Assembly: GCF_002242805.1 (NCBI RefSeq)
Contig: NZ_MCGQ01000012.1
Coordinates: 62,001 to 126,000, forward strand
Source: Streptomyces diastatochromogenes
Lineage (GTDB): Bacteria; Actinomycetota; Actinomycetes; Streptomycetales; Streptomycetaceae
Direction: 5' to 3'
Length of the DNA stretch: 64,000 nucleotides
Part shown: positions 47,452 through 56,832 of the stretch, piece after piece
How the letters are laid out: every line of letters starts with the position of its first letter
Position numbering within the stretch: position 1 is the first letter of the stretch
Position numbers and translations under genes: made by a program
The notes under the pieces: model-generated
What the model saw: only the letters and a program-made list of their open reading frames with translations
Databases searched by the model: none
What the model was told of the DNA's origin: nothing

Positions 47452-48765
47452 TCACAGCGCGCGGAAGTGACGTTCGAGTCCCCGCCACACGTCGTCGTAC
47501 CCCTGCTGGAGGTGGTCCGCCTCGGCCGCGTGCGGGGCGAGCGTCACCGGCCAGCGCGTCTCGAACATGAACGCGAGCCCGTCGTCGATCTTCTGCGGCC
47601 TCAGCTCCGCGGCGCTGGCCTTGTCGAAGGTCTCCCGGTCCGGGCCGTGCGCCGACATCATGTTGTGCAGCGAGCCGCCGCCCGGCACGAAGCCCTCCGC
47701 CTTGGCGTCGTAGGCGCCCTCGACGAGCCCCATGTACTCGCTCATCACGTTCCGGTGGAAGTACGGCGGCCGGAAGGTGTCCTCGCCCACCAGCCAGCGC
47801 GGCGCGAAGACCACGAAGTCGACGCCGGCCAGGCCCGGGGTGTCCGACGGGGAGGTCAGGACCGTGAAGATGGAGGGGTCCGGGTGGTCGTACGAGATGG
47901 TGCCGATCACATTGAAACGGCGCAGATCGTAGATATACGGCACATGGTTGCCGTGCCAGGCGACCACATCGAGGGGGGAGTGGTCGTAGGTGGCCGACCA
48001 GAGGTTGCCGCAGAACTTGTTCACCACCTCCACCGGGCCCTCCATGTCCTCGTACGCGGCGACCGGTGCCTGGAAGTCCCGGGCGTTGGCGAGACCGTTG
48101 GCGCCGATGGGTCCGAGGTCGGGGAGCTGGAACGGCGCCCCATAGTTCTCGCACACATAGCCGCGCGCAGACTCGTCCAGCAGCTCCACACGGAAGCGCA
48201 CCCCACGCGGGATCAGCGCCACATGGGCCGGTTCCACATGGAGCCTGCCGAACTCGGTGTGCAGCAGCAGCCCGCCGCGCTCCGGCACGATCAGCAGCTC
48301 CCCGTCGGCGTCGGAGAAGACCCGCTCCATCGAGGAGTTGGCGTGGTACAGGTGCACGGCCATGCCGGTGCGCTGGGTCGCGTCGCCGTTGCCACCCAGG
48401 GTCCACAGGCCCGCCAGGAAATCCGTGCCGGCCGGCGGCTCGGGCAGCGGGTTCCAGCGCAGCCGGTTGGGGTCGGGCACCGTCTCGGTGAAGGGAGCCG
48501 TATGGATCGCGCCGTTGCCGGTACGGGTGAATGCCGGGTGCGCGGCCGACGGGCGGATCCGGTACAGCCAGGAGCGGCGGTTGTGCGCCCGCGGCTCGGT
48601 GAACGCCGTACCGCTCAGCTGCTCCGGGTACAGGCCGAGCGGCGCGCGCTGCGGCGAGTTGCGGCCCTCGGGCAGGGCGCCCGGCACCGCCTCCGAGGCG
48701 TGTTCGTTGCCGAACCCGGACAGATACGACAGTCCCTCGGCGGTCTTCCGTGCGTCCCCGCTCAT
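47452..48765 (-). CDS. hmgA: Homogentisate 1,2-dioxygenase
   Basis: 437 aa. Family start [20 protein letters not shown], then the cupin barrel. Fe(II) ligands: His and Glu in [15 protein letters not shown] (H-x5-E spacing) and the second His in [12 protein letters not shown], as in the human enzyme. It opens the homogentisate ring to maleylacetoacetate in tyrosine and phenylalanine catabolism. ATG 48765 has GGGAGC upstream. Genes for maleylacetoacetate isomerase or fumarylacetoacetase are not in the window. A 10-bp inverted repeat lies just upstream. Confidence 0.97.
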   Translation of the reverse strand: MSGDARKTAEGLSYLSGFGNEHASEAVPGALPEGRNSPQRAPLGLYPEQLSGTAFTEPRAHNRRSWLYRIRPSAAHPAFTRTGNGAIHTAPFTETVPDPNRLRWNPLPEPPAGTDFLAGLWTLGGNGDATQRTGMAVHLYHANSSMERVFSDADGELLIVPERGGLLLHTEFGRLHVEPAHVALIPRGVRFRVELLDESARGYVCENYGAPFQLPDLGPIGANGLANARDFQAPVAAYEDMEGPVEVVNKFCGNLWSATYDHSPLDVVAWHGNHVPYIYDLRRFNVIGTISYDHPDPSIFTVLTSPSDTPGLAGVDFVVFAPRWLVGEDTFRPPYFHRNVMSEYMGLVEGAYDAKAEGFVPGGGSLHNMMSAHGPDRETFDKASAAELRPQKIDDGLAFMFETRWPVTLAPHAAEADHLQQGYDDVWRGLERHFRAL

Positions 48766-48783
48766 GATCGCTCCCTTGCGCTC

Positions 48784-48813
48784 CTCATTCCTATGCATCA
48801 CCGTAGGAATGAG
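48784..48813. promoter_or_regulatory. 10-bp perfect inverted repeat in the hmgA promoter
   Basis: CTCATTCCTA - 10 nt - TAGGAATGAG, centred about 33 bp upstream of the hmgA start. A good operator candidate for the adjacent GntR or another regulator. No matching site was found before the GntR gene. Confidence 0.65.
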
Positions 48814-48943
48814 CGGGGGCGGACGCAAGAGGGCCTCGGGCCGTCCTCCCTCCGCCTAGGGTCGTCGTCCTCCCTCCGGGGTAGGGCCGGAACCAGACTT
48901 CAGGGGGATTCGGGTGGCGGAGCGTTTCACTAACCTCCGGGGC

Positions 48944-49459
48944 ATGTCGTGGACGCGCAGAACTGTCATCGGGCTCGTGGTCTGCGCCCTGCTGCCGCTC
49001 GGGGCGCAGGGCTGCGGGACCGGCGAGGCGCACGGGGGCGCCGGTGCCGTCTCGCCCTCGCCGGTGGGCAAGGTCCTGGACGACACGGACGAGACCGGCC
49101 GGCATCTGCGCGAGGTCGCCAAGAAGGACGCGCCGGAGGTCGGTGTCGAGGTGACCCCGGACGCCGGCGGCGGCTGGGACGTGCGGCTGACGCTGCGCCA
49201 CTTCCGGTTCTCGCCCGCCGGCGCGCGGTGGAAGGCGGACCCCGGGCACGGGCTCGCGTACCTCTTCGTCGATGGCCGCCCGGTGACCCGGCTGCGCGCA
49301 CCCGAGTACCACCTGGCTCCCCGCCTGGTCCCGCACGGCACCCACCACGTCACCGCCCGCCTGTACGCCGACGACGGCACGGTGTGGGCCGTGCACGGCA
49401 AGCCGGTCGAGAGCACCGCCGACATCACGGCGTCCGGCGTGGAGACCTCCGGCCGATGA
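48944..49459 (+). CDS. Lipoprotein of unknown function
   Basis: 171 aa from ATG 48944. Signal II: basic start (SWTRRTV), hydrophobic core and lipobox LGAQGC, with Cys24 as the lipid site. The mature part of about 148 residues is beta-rich (VEVTPDAGGGWDVRLTLRHF, YHLAPRLVPHGTHHVTARLY), resembling small secreted Ig-like sandwiches. No enzymatic residues are obvious. It precedes a TetR gene by 81 bp on the same strand. Confidence 0.82.
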   Translation: MSWTRRTVIGLVVCALLPLGAQGCGTGEAHGGAGAVSPSPVGKVLDDTDETGRHLREVAKKDAPEVGVEVTPDAGGGWDVRLTLRHFRFSPAGARWKADPGHGLAYLFVDGRPVTRLRAPEYHLAPRLVPHGTHHVTARLYADDGTVWAVHGKPVESTADITASGVETSGR

Positions 49460-49540
49460 GTGCGACCCGCCGATGAGTGCAAGAGGCACCCTTTTCCGTA
49501 CTGGGGGGCGAGGTTCACCGGACCCCGGCGGAAAGGCATC

Positions 49541-50158
49541 ATGAAGTCCGTGCCCCACGCGACATCGCTTCGCCGCGCGCCCGTCCAGCGGCGCAGCGCC
49601 GAACGGCTGACCAGGATCCTGGACGCCTGCGCCGACCTCCTCGACGAGGTCGGTTACGACGCGCTGAGCACCCGCGCGGTGGCCCTGCGCGCCGGAGTGC
49701 CCATCGGCTCGGTCTACCGCTTCTTCGGCAACAAGCGGCAGATGGCCGACGCCCTCGCCCAGCGCAACCTGGAGCGGTACACCGAGCGCGTCACCCAGCG
49801 GCTCAAGGAGGCGCGGCGGGGCGACTGGCGGGGTGCCATGGACGCCGTGCTCGACGAGTACCTGAGCATGAAGCGCACCGCACCCGGCTTCTCCCTCGTG
49901 GACTTCGGCAACCAGATCCCGGTCGGCGTCCGCCAGGCCGAGCCCAACACCCGGGTCGCCGACCGCCTCACCGACCTGCTCTCCGGCTACCTCGGCCGCG
50001 CCCCGGACGACGAGCTGCGGCGCGTCTTCCTGGTCGCCGTGGAGAGCGCGGACACCCTCGTTGCCCTGGCCTTCCGGATCGACCCCCAGGGCGACGAGGC
50101 GATCATCCATGAGACGCGCGAGCTGCTGCGGGCGTATCTGGCGCGCGTGCTCGACTGA
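49541..50158 (+). CDS. TetR-family transcriptional regulator
   Basis: 205 aa from ATG 49541. HTH at about residues 22-65 (RLTRILDACADLLDEVGYDA, STRAVALRAGVPIGSVYRFFGNKRQM). The C-terminal ligand domain has a Ser/Ala-rich fold ending ETRELLRAYLARVLD. The downstream gene is a molybdopterin oxidoreductase, with a TACCG-GT-CGGTA palindrome in between, so this regulator probably controls that gene or itself. Confidence 0.9.
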   Translation: MKSVPHATSLRRAPVQRRSAERLTRILDACADLLDEVGYDALSTRAVALRAGVPIGSVYRFFGNKRQMADALAQRNLERYTERVTQRLKEARRGDWRGAMDAVLDEYLSMKRTAPGFSLVDFGNQIPVGVRQAEPNTRVADRLTDLLSGYLGRAPDDELRRVFLVAVESADTLVALAFRIDPQGDEAIIHETRELLRAYLARVLD

Positions 50159-50200
50159 GCCCGGCGGTCCCCGGGGCGACAGAGGGCTCCCCTCCATGCC

Positions 50201-50212
50201 TACCGGTCGGTA
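50201..50212. promoter_or_regulatory. TetR-type palindrome before the molybdopterin oxidoreductase gene
   Basis: TACCG-GT-CGGTA, a classic short TetR-operator shape, 62 bp upstream of the GTG start at 50274. Confidence 0.5.
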
Positions 50213-50273
50213 TGCTCGGCCGCGAGCCCGCCTGTGCTCGCCCGGCACCGCCGCCGACCCTCCGGGAGGACCC

Positions 50274-52514
50274 GTGTCCCGCACCGCCCTGCGAATCTGC
50301 CCCCTGTGCGAGGCGACCTGCGGGCTGACCCTCACCATCGAGGGCACCCGTGTCACCGGCGCCCGCGGCGACCGCGAGGACGTCTTCAGCCAGGGGTTCA
50401 TCTGCCCCAAGGGCGCCTCCTTCGGCGCCGTCGACGGCGACCCCGACCGGCTGCGCACCCCGCTCGTCCGGGAGAACGGCACCCTGCGCGAGGCCACCTG
50501 GGAGGAGGCCTTCGACGCGGTCGCCACGGGCCTGCGCCCGGTGGTGGAGCGGTACGGCCCCGACGCCCTCGGCGTCGTCCTCGGCAACCCCAACGTGCAC
50601 ACCATGGCCGGCGCCCTCTACCCGCCGGTGCTGCTCGGCGCGCTGCGCACCCGCAGCCTGTTCACCGCCTCCACGGTCGACCAGATGCCCAAGCACGTCT
50701 CCAGCGGGCTGCTCTTCGGCGACGCCCACGGCATCCCGGTGCCGGACCTCGACCACACCGGCCATCTGCTCCTCATCGGCGCCAACCCCCTGGAGTCCAA
50801 CGGCAGTCTGTGTACCGCGCCCGACTTCCCCGGCAAGCTCAAGGCCCTCAAGGCCCGCGGCGGCCGGCTCACCGTCGTGGACCCGCGCCGCACCCGCACC
50901 GCGAAGCTCGCCGACCGGCACATCGCCATCCGGCCCGGCGCCGACGCCCTGCTGCTCGCCGCGATGGCCACGGTGCTGTTCGAGGAGGGCCTGGTCGACC
51001 TCGGGGACCTCGCCCCGCACATCCAAGGGCTGCCCGAACTCCGGGACGCCCTGCGCGAGTTCACCCCCGAAGCCGTCGCCGAGGCATGCGACGTCGACGC
51101 CGGTCTCATCCGCACCCTCGCCCGCGAACTCGCCGCCGCCCCCACCGCCGCCGTCTACGCCCGCATCGGCAGCTGCACCGTCCCGCACGGCACCCTGGCC
51201 AGCTGGCTCGTCGACGTCCTCAACATCCTCACCGGCAACCTGGACCGGCCGGGCGGCGCCCTGTTCCCGCAGGCCGCCACCGACAAGACACCCCGCCCGG
51301 CGGGCCCCGGACACGGCTTCGCGCTCGGCCGCTGGCACTCCCGGGTACGGCACCTGCCCGAGGCCAAGGGCGAGTTGCCGCTCTCCGCGCTCGCCGAGGA
51401 GATCGACACCGCCACCGAGGCGGGCGAGCCGATCCGCGCGCTCGTCGTGGTCGCGGCCAACCCGGTGCTGTCCGCGCCCGACGGCCGGCGCCTCGACAAG
51501 GCCCTGGACTCGCTGGACTTCATGGTCAGCGTCGACCCCTACCTCAACGAGACCTCCCGCCACGCCGACGTCGTACTGCCCCCGCCGCCGCCTTCGCAGA
51601 GCCCGCACCACGACTTCGCCTTCAACACCCTTGCCGTCCGCAACCAGGTCCGCTACAGCCGCCCCGCCGTCCCCCTCGAACCCGGCCGCATGGCCGAGAC
51701 CGAGATCCTCGCCCGGCTGACCCTGGCCGCGATCGGCATGCACGGCGCCGACCCCGGCGCGGTGGACGCGATGGTGATCGAGCAGACCCTCGGCAAGGCC
51801 GTCCAGGAGTCCCACTCCCCGGTGCACGGCCGCGACCCGAAGGAACTCGCCGCACAGCTCACCGGGGACACCGGCCCCGAGCGCCGGCTCGACCTGATGC
51901 TGCGCCTCGGCCCCTACGGCGACGGGTTCGGCGTACGACCCGACGGGCTGACCCTGGACCGGCTGCTCGCCCACCCGCACGGCATCGACCTCGGCCCGCT
52001 GCGGCCCCGGCTGCCGCAGCCGCTGAAGACCGTGAGCGGCAAGGTGGAGCTGCTGCCCGAGCCGATCGCCGGCGACCTGCCCCGGCTCCGGGCGGCCCTG
52101 CGCGAGCGGCCCGCGGGGCTCGTCCTCGTCGGCCGCCGCCATCTGCGCTCCAACAACAGCTGGATGCACAACGTGCCCGCCCTCACCGGCGGCAGCAACC
52201 GCTGCACCCTCCACATCCACCCCGAGGACGCGGAGCGCCTGGGCGTGCGGGACGGGGCGGACGTACGCGTGAAGGGGGCCGGGGGAGAGGTGGTCGCCCC
52301 CGCCGAGGTCACCGACGGCGTCCGGCCGGGCGTGGTGAGCCTGCCGCACGGCTGGGGCCACGACCGCCCCGGGACCCGGATGAGCCACGCGGTCCGGGAG
52401 CCCGGAGTCAACGTCAACCAGCTCCTCGACGGCAGCCTGCTCGACCCGCTGTCGGGCAACGCGGTCCTCAACGGAGTACCCGTCGAGGTCGCCGCGCTCG
52501 CCGCACGGCTGTGA
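50274..52514 (+). CDS. Molybdopterin-dependent oxidoreductase with N-terminal [4Fe-4S] domain
   Basis: 746 aa from GTG 50274, with GGGAGGA 5 nt before. Iron-sulfur motif CPLCEATC ... ICPKG (C-x2-C-x3-C-x~26-C, residues about 9-42). The MoCo-binding core of the DMSO-reductase family follows (LLLIGANPLESNGSLC, AARGGRLTVVDPRRTRTAKL-like strand, ADVVLPPPPPSQSPHHD). The C-terminal molydopterin-dinucleotide domain has NNSWMHNVPAL, TLHIHPEDAERLGVRDG and VSLPHGWGHDRPG. No Tat signal is seen, so it is probably cytoplasmic. The electron donor/acceptor and substrate are unknown. No partner subunits are adjacent. Confidence 0.93.
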   Translation: MSRTALRICPLCEATCGLTLTIEGTRVTGARGDREDVFSQGFICPKGASFGAVDGDPDRLRTPLVRENGTLREATWEEAFDAVATGLRPVVERYGPDALGVVLGNPNVHTMAGALYPPVLLGALRTRSLFTASTVDQMPKHVSSGLLFGDAHGIPVPDLDHTGHLLLIGANPLESNGSLCTAPDFPGKLKALKARGGRLTVVDPRRTRTAKLADRHIAIRPGADALLLAAMATVLFEEGLVDLGDLAPHIQGLPELRDALREFTPEAVAEACDVDAGLIRTLARELAAAPTAAVYARIGSCTVPHGTLASWLVDVLNILTGNLDRPGGALFPQAATDKTPRPAGPGHGFALGRWHSRVRHLPEAKGELPLSALAEEIDTATEAGEPIRALVVVAANPVLSAPDGRRLDKALDSLDFMVSVDPYLNETSRHADVVLPPPPPSQSPHHDFAFNTLAVRNQVRYSRPAVPLEPGRMAETEILARLTLAAIGMHGADPGAVDAMVIEQTLGKAVQESHSPVHGRDPKELAAQLTGDTGPERRLDLMLRLGPYGDGFGVRPDGLTLDRLLAHPHGIDLGPLRPRLPQPLKTVSGKVELLPEPIAGDLPRLRAALRERPAGLVLVGRRHLRSNNSWMHNVPALTGGSNRCTLHIHPEDAERLGVRDGADVRVKGAGGEVVAPAEVTDGVRPGVVSLPHGWGHDRPGTRMSHAVREPGVNVNQLLDGSLLDPLSGNAVLNGVPVEVAALAARL

Positions 52515-52572
52515 CCTGGAGTTTTGCGCTTATTGCTCGCGTGTCAACGTCTTGTTAACGCCGTTTGACGCG

Positions 52573-52629
52573 ACCTAACGTCGTCGCACCGCCAGCCCCC
52601 GGTGGGATGTTCAAGGGCGAACGTTAGGT
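52573..52629. promoter_or_regulatory. 9-bp inverted repeat flanking the citrate transporter leader
   Basis: ACCTAACGT (52573-52581) and ACGTTAGGT (52621-52629) are perfect inverses 39 bp apart, the right copy ending 8 bp before the start codon. They could form a leader hairpin or bind a looped regulator. Confidence 0.5.
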
Positions 52630-52637
52630 ATCCACTC

Positions 52638-54026
52638 ATGTTGACCATCCTCGGCTTCGCCATGATCGCGACCTTCCTGGTCCTGATCATGCTGAAGAAG
52701 ATGTCGCCGATCGCGGCGCTCGTGCTGATCCCGGCACTGTTCTGCGTCTTCGTCGGAAAGGGCGCCAAGCTCGGCGACTACGTCATCGACGGCGTCACCG
52801 GCCTCGCCCCCACCGCGGCGATGCTCATGTTCGCGATCGTCTACTTCGGTGTGATGATCGACGTCGGCCTCTTCGACCCGATCGTCCGGGCGATCCTGAG
52901 GTTCTGCAAGGCCGATCCGCTGCGGATCGTCGTCGGTACGGCCGTCCTCGCCGCGATCGTGTCGCTCGACGGCGACGGCTCGACCACCTTCATGATCACG
53001 GTCTCGGCGATGTACCCGCTGTACAAGCGCCTGAAGATGAGCATGGTCGTGATGACCGGTGTGGCCGCCATGGCCAACGGCGTGATGAACACGCTGCCGT
53101 GGGGCGGTCCGACCGCCCGGGCCGCGACCGCGCTGAAGCTGGACGCCAGCGACATCTTCGTGCCGATGATCCCGGCCCTGGCCATGGGCCTGCTGTTCGT
53201 CTTCGCCCTCGCCTACGTCCTCGGCCGCCGCGAGCGCAAGCGGCTCGGTGTACTGACGCTGGACGAGGTGCTGGTGGAGGAGACGGAGACTGTGCTGGTC
53301 GGTGCGGGTACCGGCAAGGGCACCAAGACCACCGGCGGATCCGGCACCGGCGCGGACCTGCCCGACGAGCCGCAGGACGAGGGCTTCCAGGGCCTCGACC
53401 CCCACCGCCCCACCCTGCGCCCCAGGCTCTACTGGTTCAACGCGCTGCTCACGGTCGCCCTGCTCACCGCCATGATCATGGAGTGGCTGCCGATCCCGGT
53501 GCTGTTCCTGCTCGGCGCCGCGCTCGCGCTGACCGTCAACTTCCCGCACATGCCGGACCAGAGGGCCCGCCTGGGCGCGCACGCCGAGAACGTCCTCAAC
53601 GTCTCCGGCATGGTCTTCGCCGCCGCCGTCTTCACCGGCGTCCTGCAGGGCACCGGCATGGTCGACCACATGGCCACGTGGCTCGTGGACAACATCCCGG
53701 ACGGCATGGGCCCGCACATGGCCTTCGTCACCGGCGTGCTGAGCATCCCGCTCACGTACTTCATGTCCAACGACGGCTTCTACTTCGGCATCCTGCCGGT
53801 GCTCGCCGAGGCGGGCCAGGCGCACGGCGTCTCCTCGCTGGAGATCGCCCGCGCCTCGCTCGTCGGCCAGCCGCTGCACATGTCCAGCCCGCTGGTCCCG
53901 GCCGTGTACGTCCTGGTCGGCATGGCCAAGGTCGAGTTCGGCGACCACACCCGGTTCGTCGTGAAGTGGGCCGCCCTGACCTCCCTCGTGGTGCTCGGGG
54001 CCGGGATCCTCTTCGGCATCATCTGA
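52638..54026 (+). CDS. CitMHS-family citrate/divalent metal transporter
   Basis: 462 aa from ATG 52638 with about 12 TM segments. The family opening LTILGFAMIATFLVLIMLKK, then GDGSTTFMITVSAMYPLYKR, NTLPWGGPTARAATALKL and SNDGFYFGILPVLAEAGQ, matches CitMHS. A cytosolic loop around residues 205-260 is acidic and Gly/Thr-rich. These proteins import citrate complexed with Mg2+, Ca2+ or Fe3+. The next gene is an MFS transporter 21 bp downstream, likely in the same operon. Confidence 0.93.
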   Translation: MLTILGFAMIATFLVLIMLKKMSPIAALVLIPALFCVFVGKGAKLGDYVIDGVTGLAPTAAMLMFAIVYFGVMIDVGLFDPIVRAILRFCKADPLRIVVGTAVLAAIVSLDGDGSTTFMITVSAMYPLYKRLKMSMVVMTGVAAMANGVMNTLPWGGPTARAATALKLDASDIFVPMIPALAMGLLFVFALAYVLGRRERKRLGVLTLDEVLVEETETVLVGAGTGKGTKTTGGSGTGADLPDEPQDEGFQGLDPHRPTLRPRLYWFNALLTVALLTAMIMEWLPIPVLFLLGAALALTVNFPHMPDQRARLGAHAENVLNVSGMVFAAAVFTGVLQGTGMVDHMATWLVDNIPDGMGPHMAFVTGVLSIPLTYFMSNDGFYFGILPVLAEAGQAHGVSSLEIARASLVGQPLHMSSPLVPAVYVLVGMAKVEFGDHTRFVVKWAALTSLVVLGAGILFGII

Positions 54027-54047
54027 TCTCCCAAGGAGGACACGTCC

Positions 54048-55292
54048 ATGGCGCCCGGTGGGAACCGCGGCTGGCTGCTCCGCCTCGTCATCGCCTTCGG
54101 CTTCGCGCAGGGGGCGGTGTCGATGGCCCGCCCCGCCGTCTCCTACCGGGCCCTCGCGCTGGGCGCCGACGAGCGGGCGGTCGGCGTCATCGCGGGTGTG
54201 TACGCCCTGCTCCCGCTCTTCGCCGCCGTACCGCTCGGCCGCCGTACCGATCACGGCCGCTGCGCCCCGCTGCTCCCGGTGGGCGTGGTCCTGATCTCCG
54301 GCGGCTGCGTCCTGAGCGGACTGGTGAACTCCCTCTGGGCGATGGCCCTGTGGAGCGGGGTGATGGGGCTCGGCCACCTCTGCTTCGTGATCGGTGCCCA
54401 GTCCCTGGTGGCCCGCCAGTCCGCGCGGCACGAACAGGACCGCAACTTCGGGCACTTCACCATCGGCGCCTCCCTCGGCCAGCTCATCGGCCCGGTCGCC
54501 GCGGGCGCCCTGATCGGCGGCCCCGACATGGCGGGCAGCAGCGCGCTGGCGCTCGTGGTGGCGGGCGCGGGCGGCGCCGTCGCGTTCGCCTCGCTGTGGC
54601 GCATCGAGGACCGTACGGCCGTCGACTCCCGTTCCCCGCAAGGCGGCCGGGTGCCGGTCGGGGGGATCCTGCGCGCCCGGGGCGTGCCCGCGGGCATGCT
54701 CATCAGCCTCTCCGTGCTGTCCGCCACCGACATCCTCACCGCCTACCTCCCGGTGGTCGGCGAGCACCGGGGCATCGCCCCCTCGGTGATCGGCGTCCTG
54801 CTCAGCCTGCGGGCCGGGGCCACCATCGCCTGCCGTCTCGTCCTCACCCCGCTGCTCCGGCTGCTCGGCCGGCCCGCGCTGCTGACCGTGACCTGCTTCC
54901 TGGCGGCCGTCCTGTGCGCGGGGGTCGCCCTGCCGGTGCCGGTGTGGGTGCTCGGACTCATGCTCATCGTCCTCGGCTTCTGTCTCGGTGTCGGGCAGCC
55001 GCTGTCCATGACGACGGTCGTCCAGGCCGCCCCGGAGGGCGCCCGCTCCACCGCCCTCGCGCTGCGGCTGACCGGCAACCGGCTCGGCCAGGTCGCCGCA
55101 CCGGCCGCCGCGGGCCTGGTCGCGGGCGTGGCGGGGGTGGCCGCGCCGTTCGTGATGCTCGGGGTGTTGCTGCTGCTGTCGTCGGGGGTGGCGCTGCGGT
55201 CACCCGGGCGGCCCGAAGGGCCCGGGAGTGCGGCGCGAGAGCGGCCCAGACGCTCGGTCCGCTCGGTATTGCGCCGCACGAGCGATATCTGA
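54048..55292 (+). CDS. MFS transporter
   Basis: 414 aa from ATG 54048 with about 12 TM helices. The loop 2-3 MFS signature is PLFAAVPLGRRTDHGR. Further TM blocks include WLLRLVIAFGFAQGAVSMAR and VVQAAPEGARSTALALRLTG. Relationship is to drug/metabolite exporters. It follows the citrate transporter gene closely (21 bp, AAGGAGG before the start), so it may export or import a related compound. Substrate unknown. Confidence 0.9.
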   Translation: MAPGGNRGWLLRLVIAFGFAQGAVSMARPAVSYRALALGADERAVGVIAGVYALLPLFAAVPLGRRTDHGRCAPLLPVGVVLISGGCVLSGLVNSLWAMALWSGVMGLGHLCFVIGAQSLVARQSARHEQDRNFGHFTIGASLGQLIGPVAAGALIGGPDMAGSSALALVVAGAGGAVAFASLWRIEDRTAVDSRSPQGGRVPVGGILRARGVPAGMLISLSVLSATDILTAYLPVVGEHRGIAPSVIGVLLSLRAGATIACRLVLTPLLRLLGRPALLTVTCFLAAVLCAGVALPVPVWVLGLMLIVLGFCLGVGQPLSMTTVVQAAPEGARSTALALRLTGNRLGQVAAPAAAGLVAGVAGVAAPFVMLGVLLLLSSGVALRSPGRPEGPGSAARERPRRSVRSVLRRTSDI

Positions 55293-55394
55293 CGGCGCGC
55301 CGGGCGTCGATCCCGCGGGGCGCGGTGTACGTGCAGCAGAGTCCAGGCGAAAGAGCGATTTGTATGAAAATCGTCTGAACTCGGAGGAATGCAC

Positions 55395-56144
55395 ATGGCC
55401 CCCCTGACACCCCCACGTGCCGTCGGCTCCCGCGCGGGCGCCACTGTCGTCCTCACCGCCCTGGCCGCTGCGGGCGCGTCGTGGGTGGCGGCGCCCCCCG
55501 CTTCGGCGGCGGGAGAGAACGGCGACATCAGGGTCCACCGCGTGGGCGTGCCCTACGGCGTCTCCAAGGACGACCCGGCGGTCTGCAAGTTCTACCTCGA
55601 CGCCGTCAACTTCGACGTCCTGCCCGGCATCGGTTACACCATCACGCCGCAGCCGCCGCTGCCCACCGCCGCCACCGTCACCGGGACGATCCAGCTCGCC
55701 GGCGGCGCCGGGCACACCGATCCGCTGGGGCTGGCGGACGGGCAGTACAAGATCACCTGGGTGGTGTCGGGTGCCACCAAGGAGAAGGTCTTCCGAGTCA
55801 ACTGCCGTGACGAGAAGAAGGACGAGAAGAAGGACGAGAAGAAGGACGGGGTGCAGGGCCCGGGCCAGATCGAGGACCACCAGCAGGGCGACAAGCAGGG
55901 CGACAAGCAAGGCGACAAGCAGGGCGACCAGCAGAGCGACCAGCGCAGTGACGCGGCCTGGGGCCAGGGCGGCGGCGACCACAGCGACGGCCCCAAGGGC
56001 GGAGTGCACGCGGGCGGCGGCGGCATGGTCGACACCTCGGGTGCCTTCTCGCCCGTGGCCGCAGCCGCTGCCGTGGGACTCGTCGCGGTCAGCGGAGTGG
56101 CGTACCTCCGGCTGATCCGCCGGCGTCCGCATGGTGCCGCGTAG
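55395..56144 (+). CDS. Secreted repeat protein with C-terminal membrane anchor, likely sortase substrate
   Basis: 249 aa. ATG 55395 is chosen over 55389 because GGAGG at 55383-55387 then has a 7-nt spacer. Signal peptide to about residue 38 (PASAAG). A beta-rich globular part of about 100 residues is followed by charged repeats DEKKDEKKDEKKD and (GDKQ)3-GDQQSDQRSD, then a Gly-rich stretch. The C-terminal sequence MVDTSGAFSPVAAAAAVGLV is followed by a TM helix and tail RRRPHGAA, like a sorting signal, but with no LPXTG/LAXTG. It overlaps the class F sortase gene by 14 nt. Confidence 0.85.
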   Translation: MAPLTPPRAVGSRAGATVVLTALAAAGASWVAAPPASAAGENGDIRVHRVGVPYGVSKDDPAVCKFYLDAVNFDVLPGIGYTITPQPPLPTAATVTGTIQLAGGAGHTDPLGLADGQYKITWVVSGATKEKVFRVNCRDEKKDEKKDEKKDGVQGPGQIEDHQQGDKQGDKQGDKQGDQQSDQRSDAAWGQGGGDHSDGPKGGVHAGGGGMVDTSGAFSPVAAAAAVGLVAVSGVAYLRLIRRRPHGAA

Positions 56145-56832
56145 GCGCAGACGCAGGCCGTGGTACCGGACCCGCGCCTATCGCCTCACCCGGACGGCCC
56201 TGCTCGCGGCCGTCCTGGTGACGACGGGGGTCCGGTGCGGCGGGGACGACGGGCCGGCCGCCCCCCTCCAGGCGGGCGGCCCGGCCGCCGTCCCGGGCTC
56301 CGCCCGCACCGACGCGCGGGGTGCGAGCCAGGGGGAGCCCGCTCCGGCCCGCCCGACTCCCCCGCCCCGCCCGCTGCCCCGGTCCCGGCCGACGTCCCTG
56401 CGTATCCGGTCCCTCGGGATCGACGCGCCGGTCGTCGGACTACGGCTCGACCGGGACCGGCAGCTGGAGACACCACCGCTCGACCGGCCGAAGGAGGTCG
56501 GCTGGTACCAGGGCGGCCCCACGCCGGGGGAGTCGGGCACCGCCATCGCCGTCGGCCACCGCGACACCAGGACCGGCCCCGCCGTCTTCGCCGCACTCGC
56601 CCAGGTGAAGCCCGGGAAACTGATCGAGGCCGGGCGGGCGGACGGCCGTACCGCCGTCTACACCGTGGACCGGGTGCAGGTCTTCGACAAGGCCGGCTTC
56701 CCCGACAAGGAGGTGTACGGCCCGGCCCGCCGCCCGGAGTTGCGCGTGCTCACCTGCGGCGGCCTGTTCAGCCGGCGCACCGGCTACACGAGCAACGTGG
56801 TGGTCTTCGCCCACCTGACCGCGACGAAGTGA
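56131..56832 (+). CDS. Class F sortase
   Basis: 233 aa from ATG 56131, with a basic N-terminus and one TM (TALLAAVLVTTGVRCGG, likely also an export signal). After a Pro-rich spacer comes the sortase barrel: SLRIRSLGIDAPVVGLRL, catalytic His in GTAIAVGHRDTRTGP, Cys in ELRVLTCGGLFSRRTGY and Arg shortly after. Class F enzymes of actinobacteria have few known substrates. The overlapping upstream gene, with a sorting-like tail, is the obvious candidate. Confidence 0.92.
   Translation: MVPRRRRRRPWYRTRAYRLTRTALLAAVLVTTGVRCGGDDGPAAPLQAGGPAAVPGSARTDARGASQGEPAPARPTPPPRPLPRSRPTSLRIRSLGIDAPVVGLRLDRDRQLETPPLDRPKEVGWYQGGPTPGESGTAIAVGHRDTRTGPAVFAALAQVKPGKLIEAGRADGRTAVYTVDRVQVFDKAGFPDKEVYGPARRPELRVLTCGGLFSRRTGYTSNVVVFAHLTATK

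Noticed and set aside
52611..54767. 718-aa minus-strand ORF over the citrate and MFS transporter genes
   Set aside because: His/Glu/Asp-rich shadow of membrane-protein genes; no domain.
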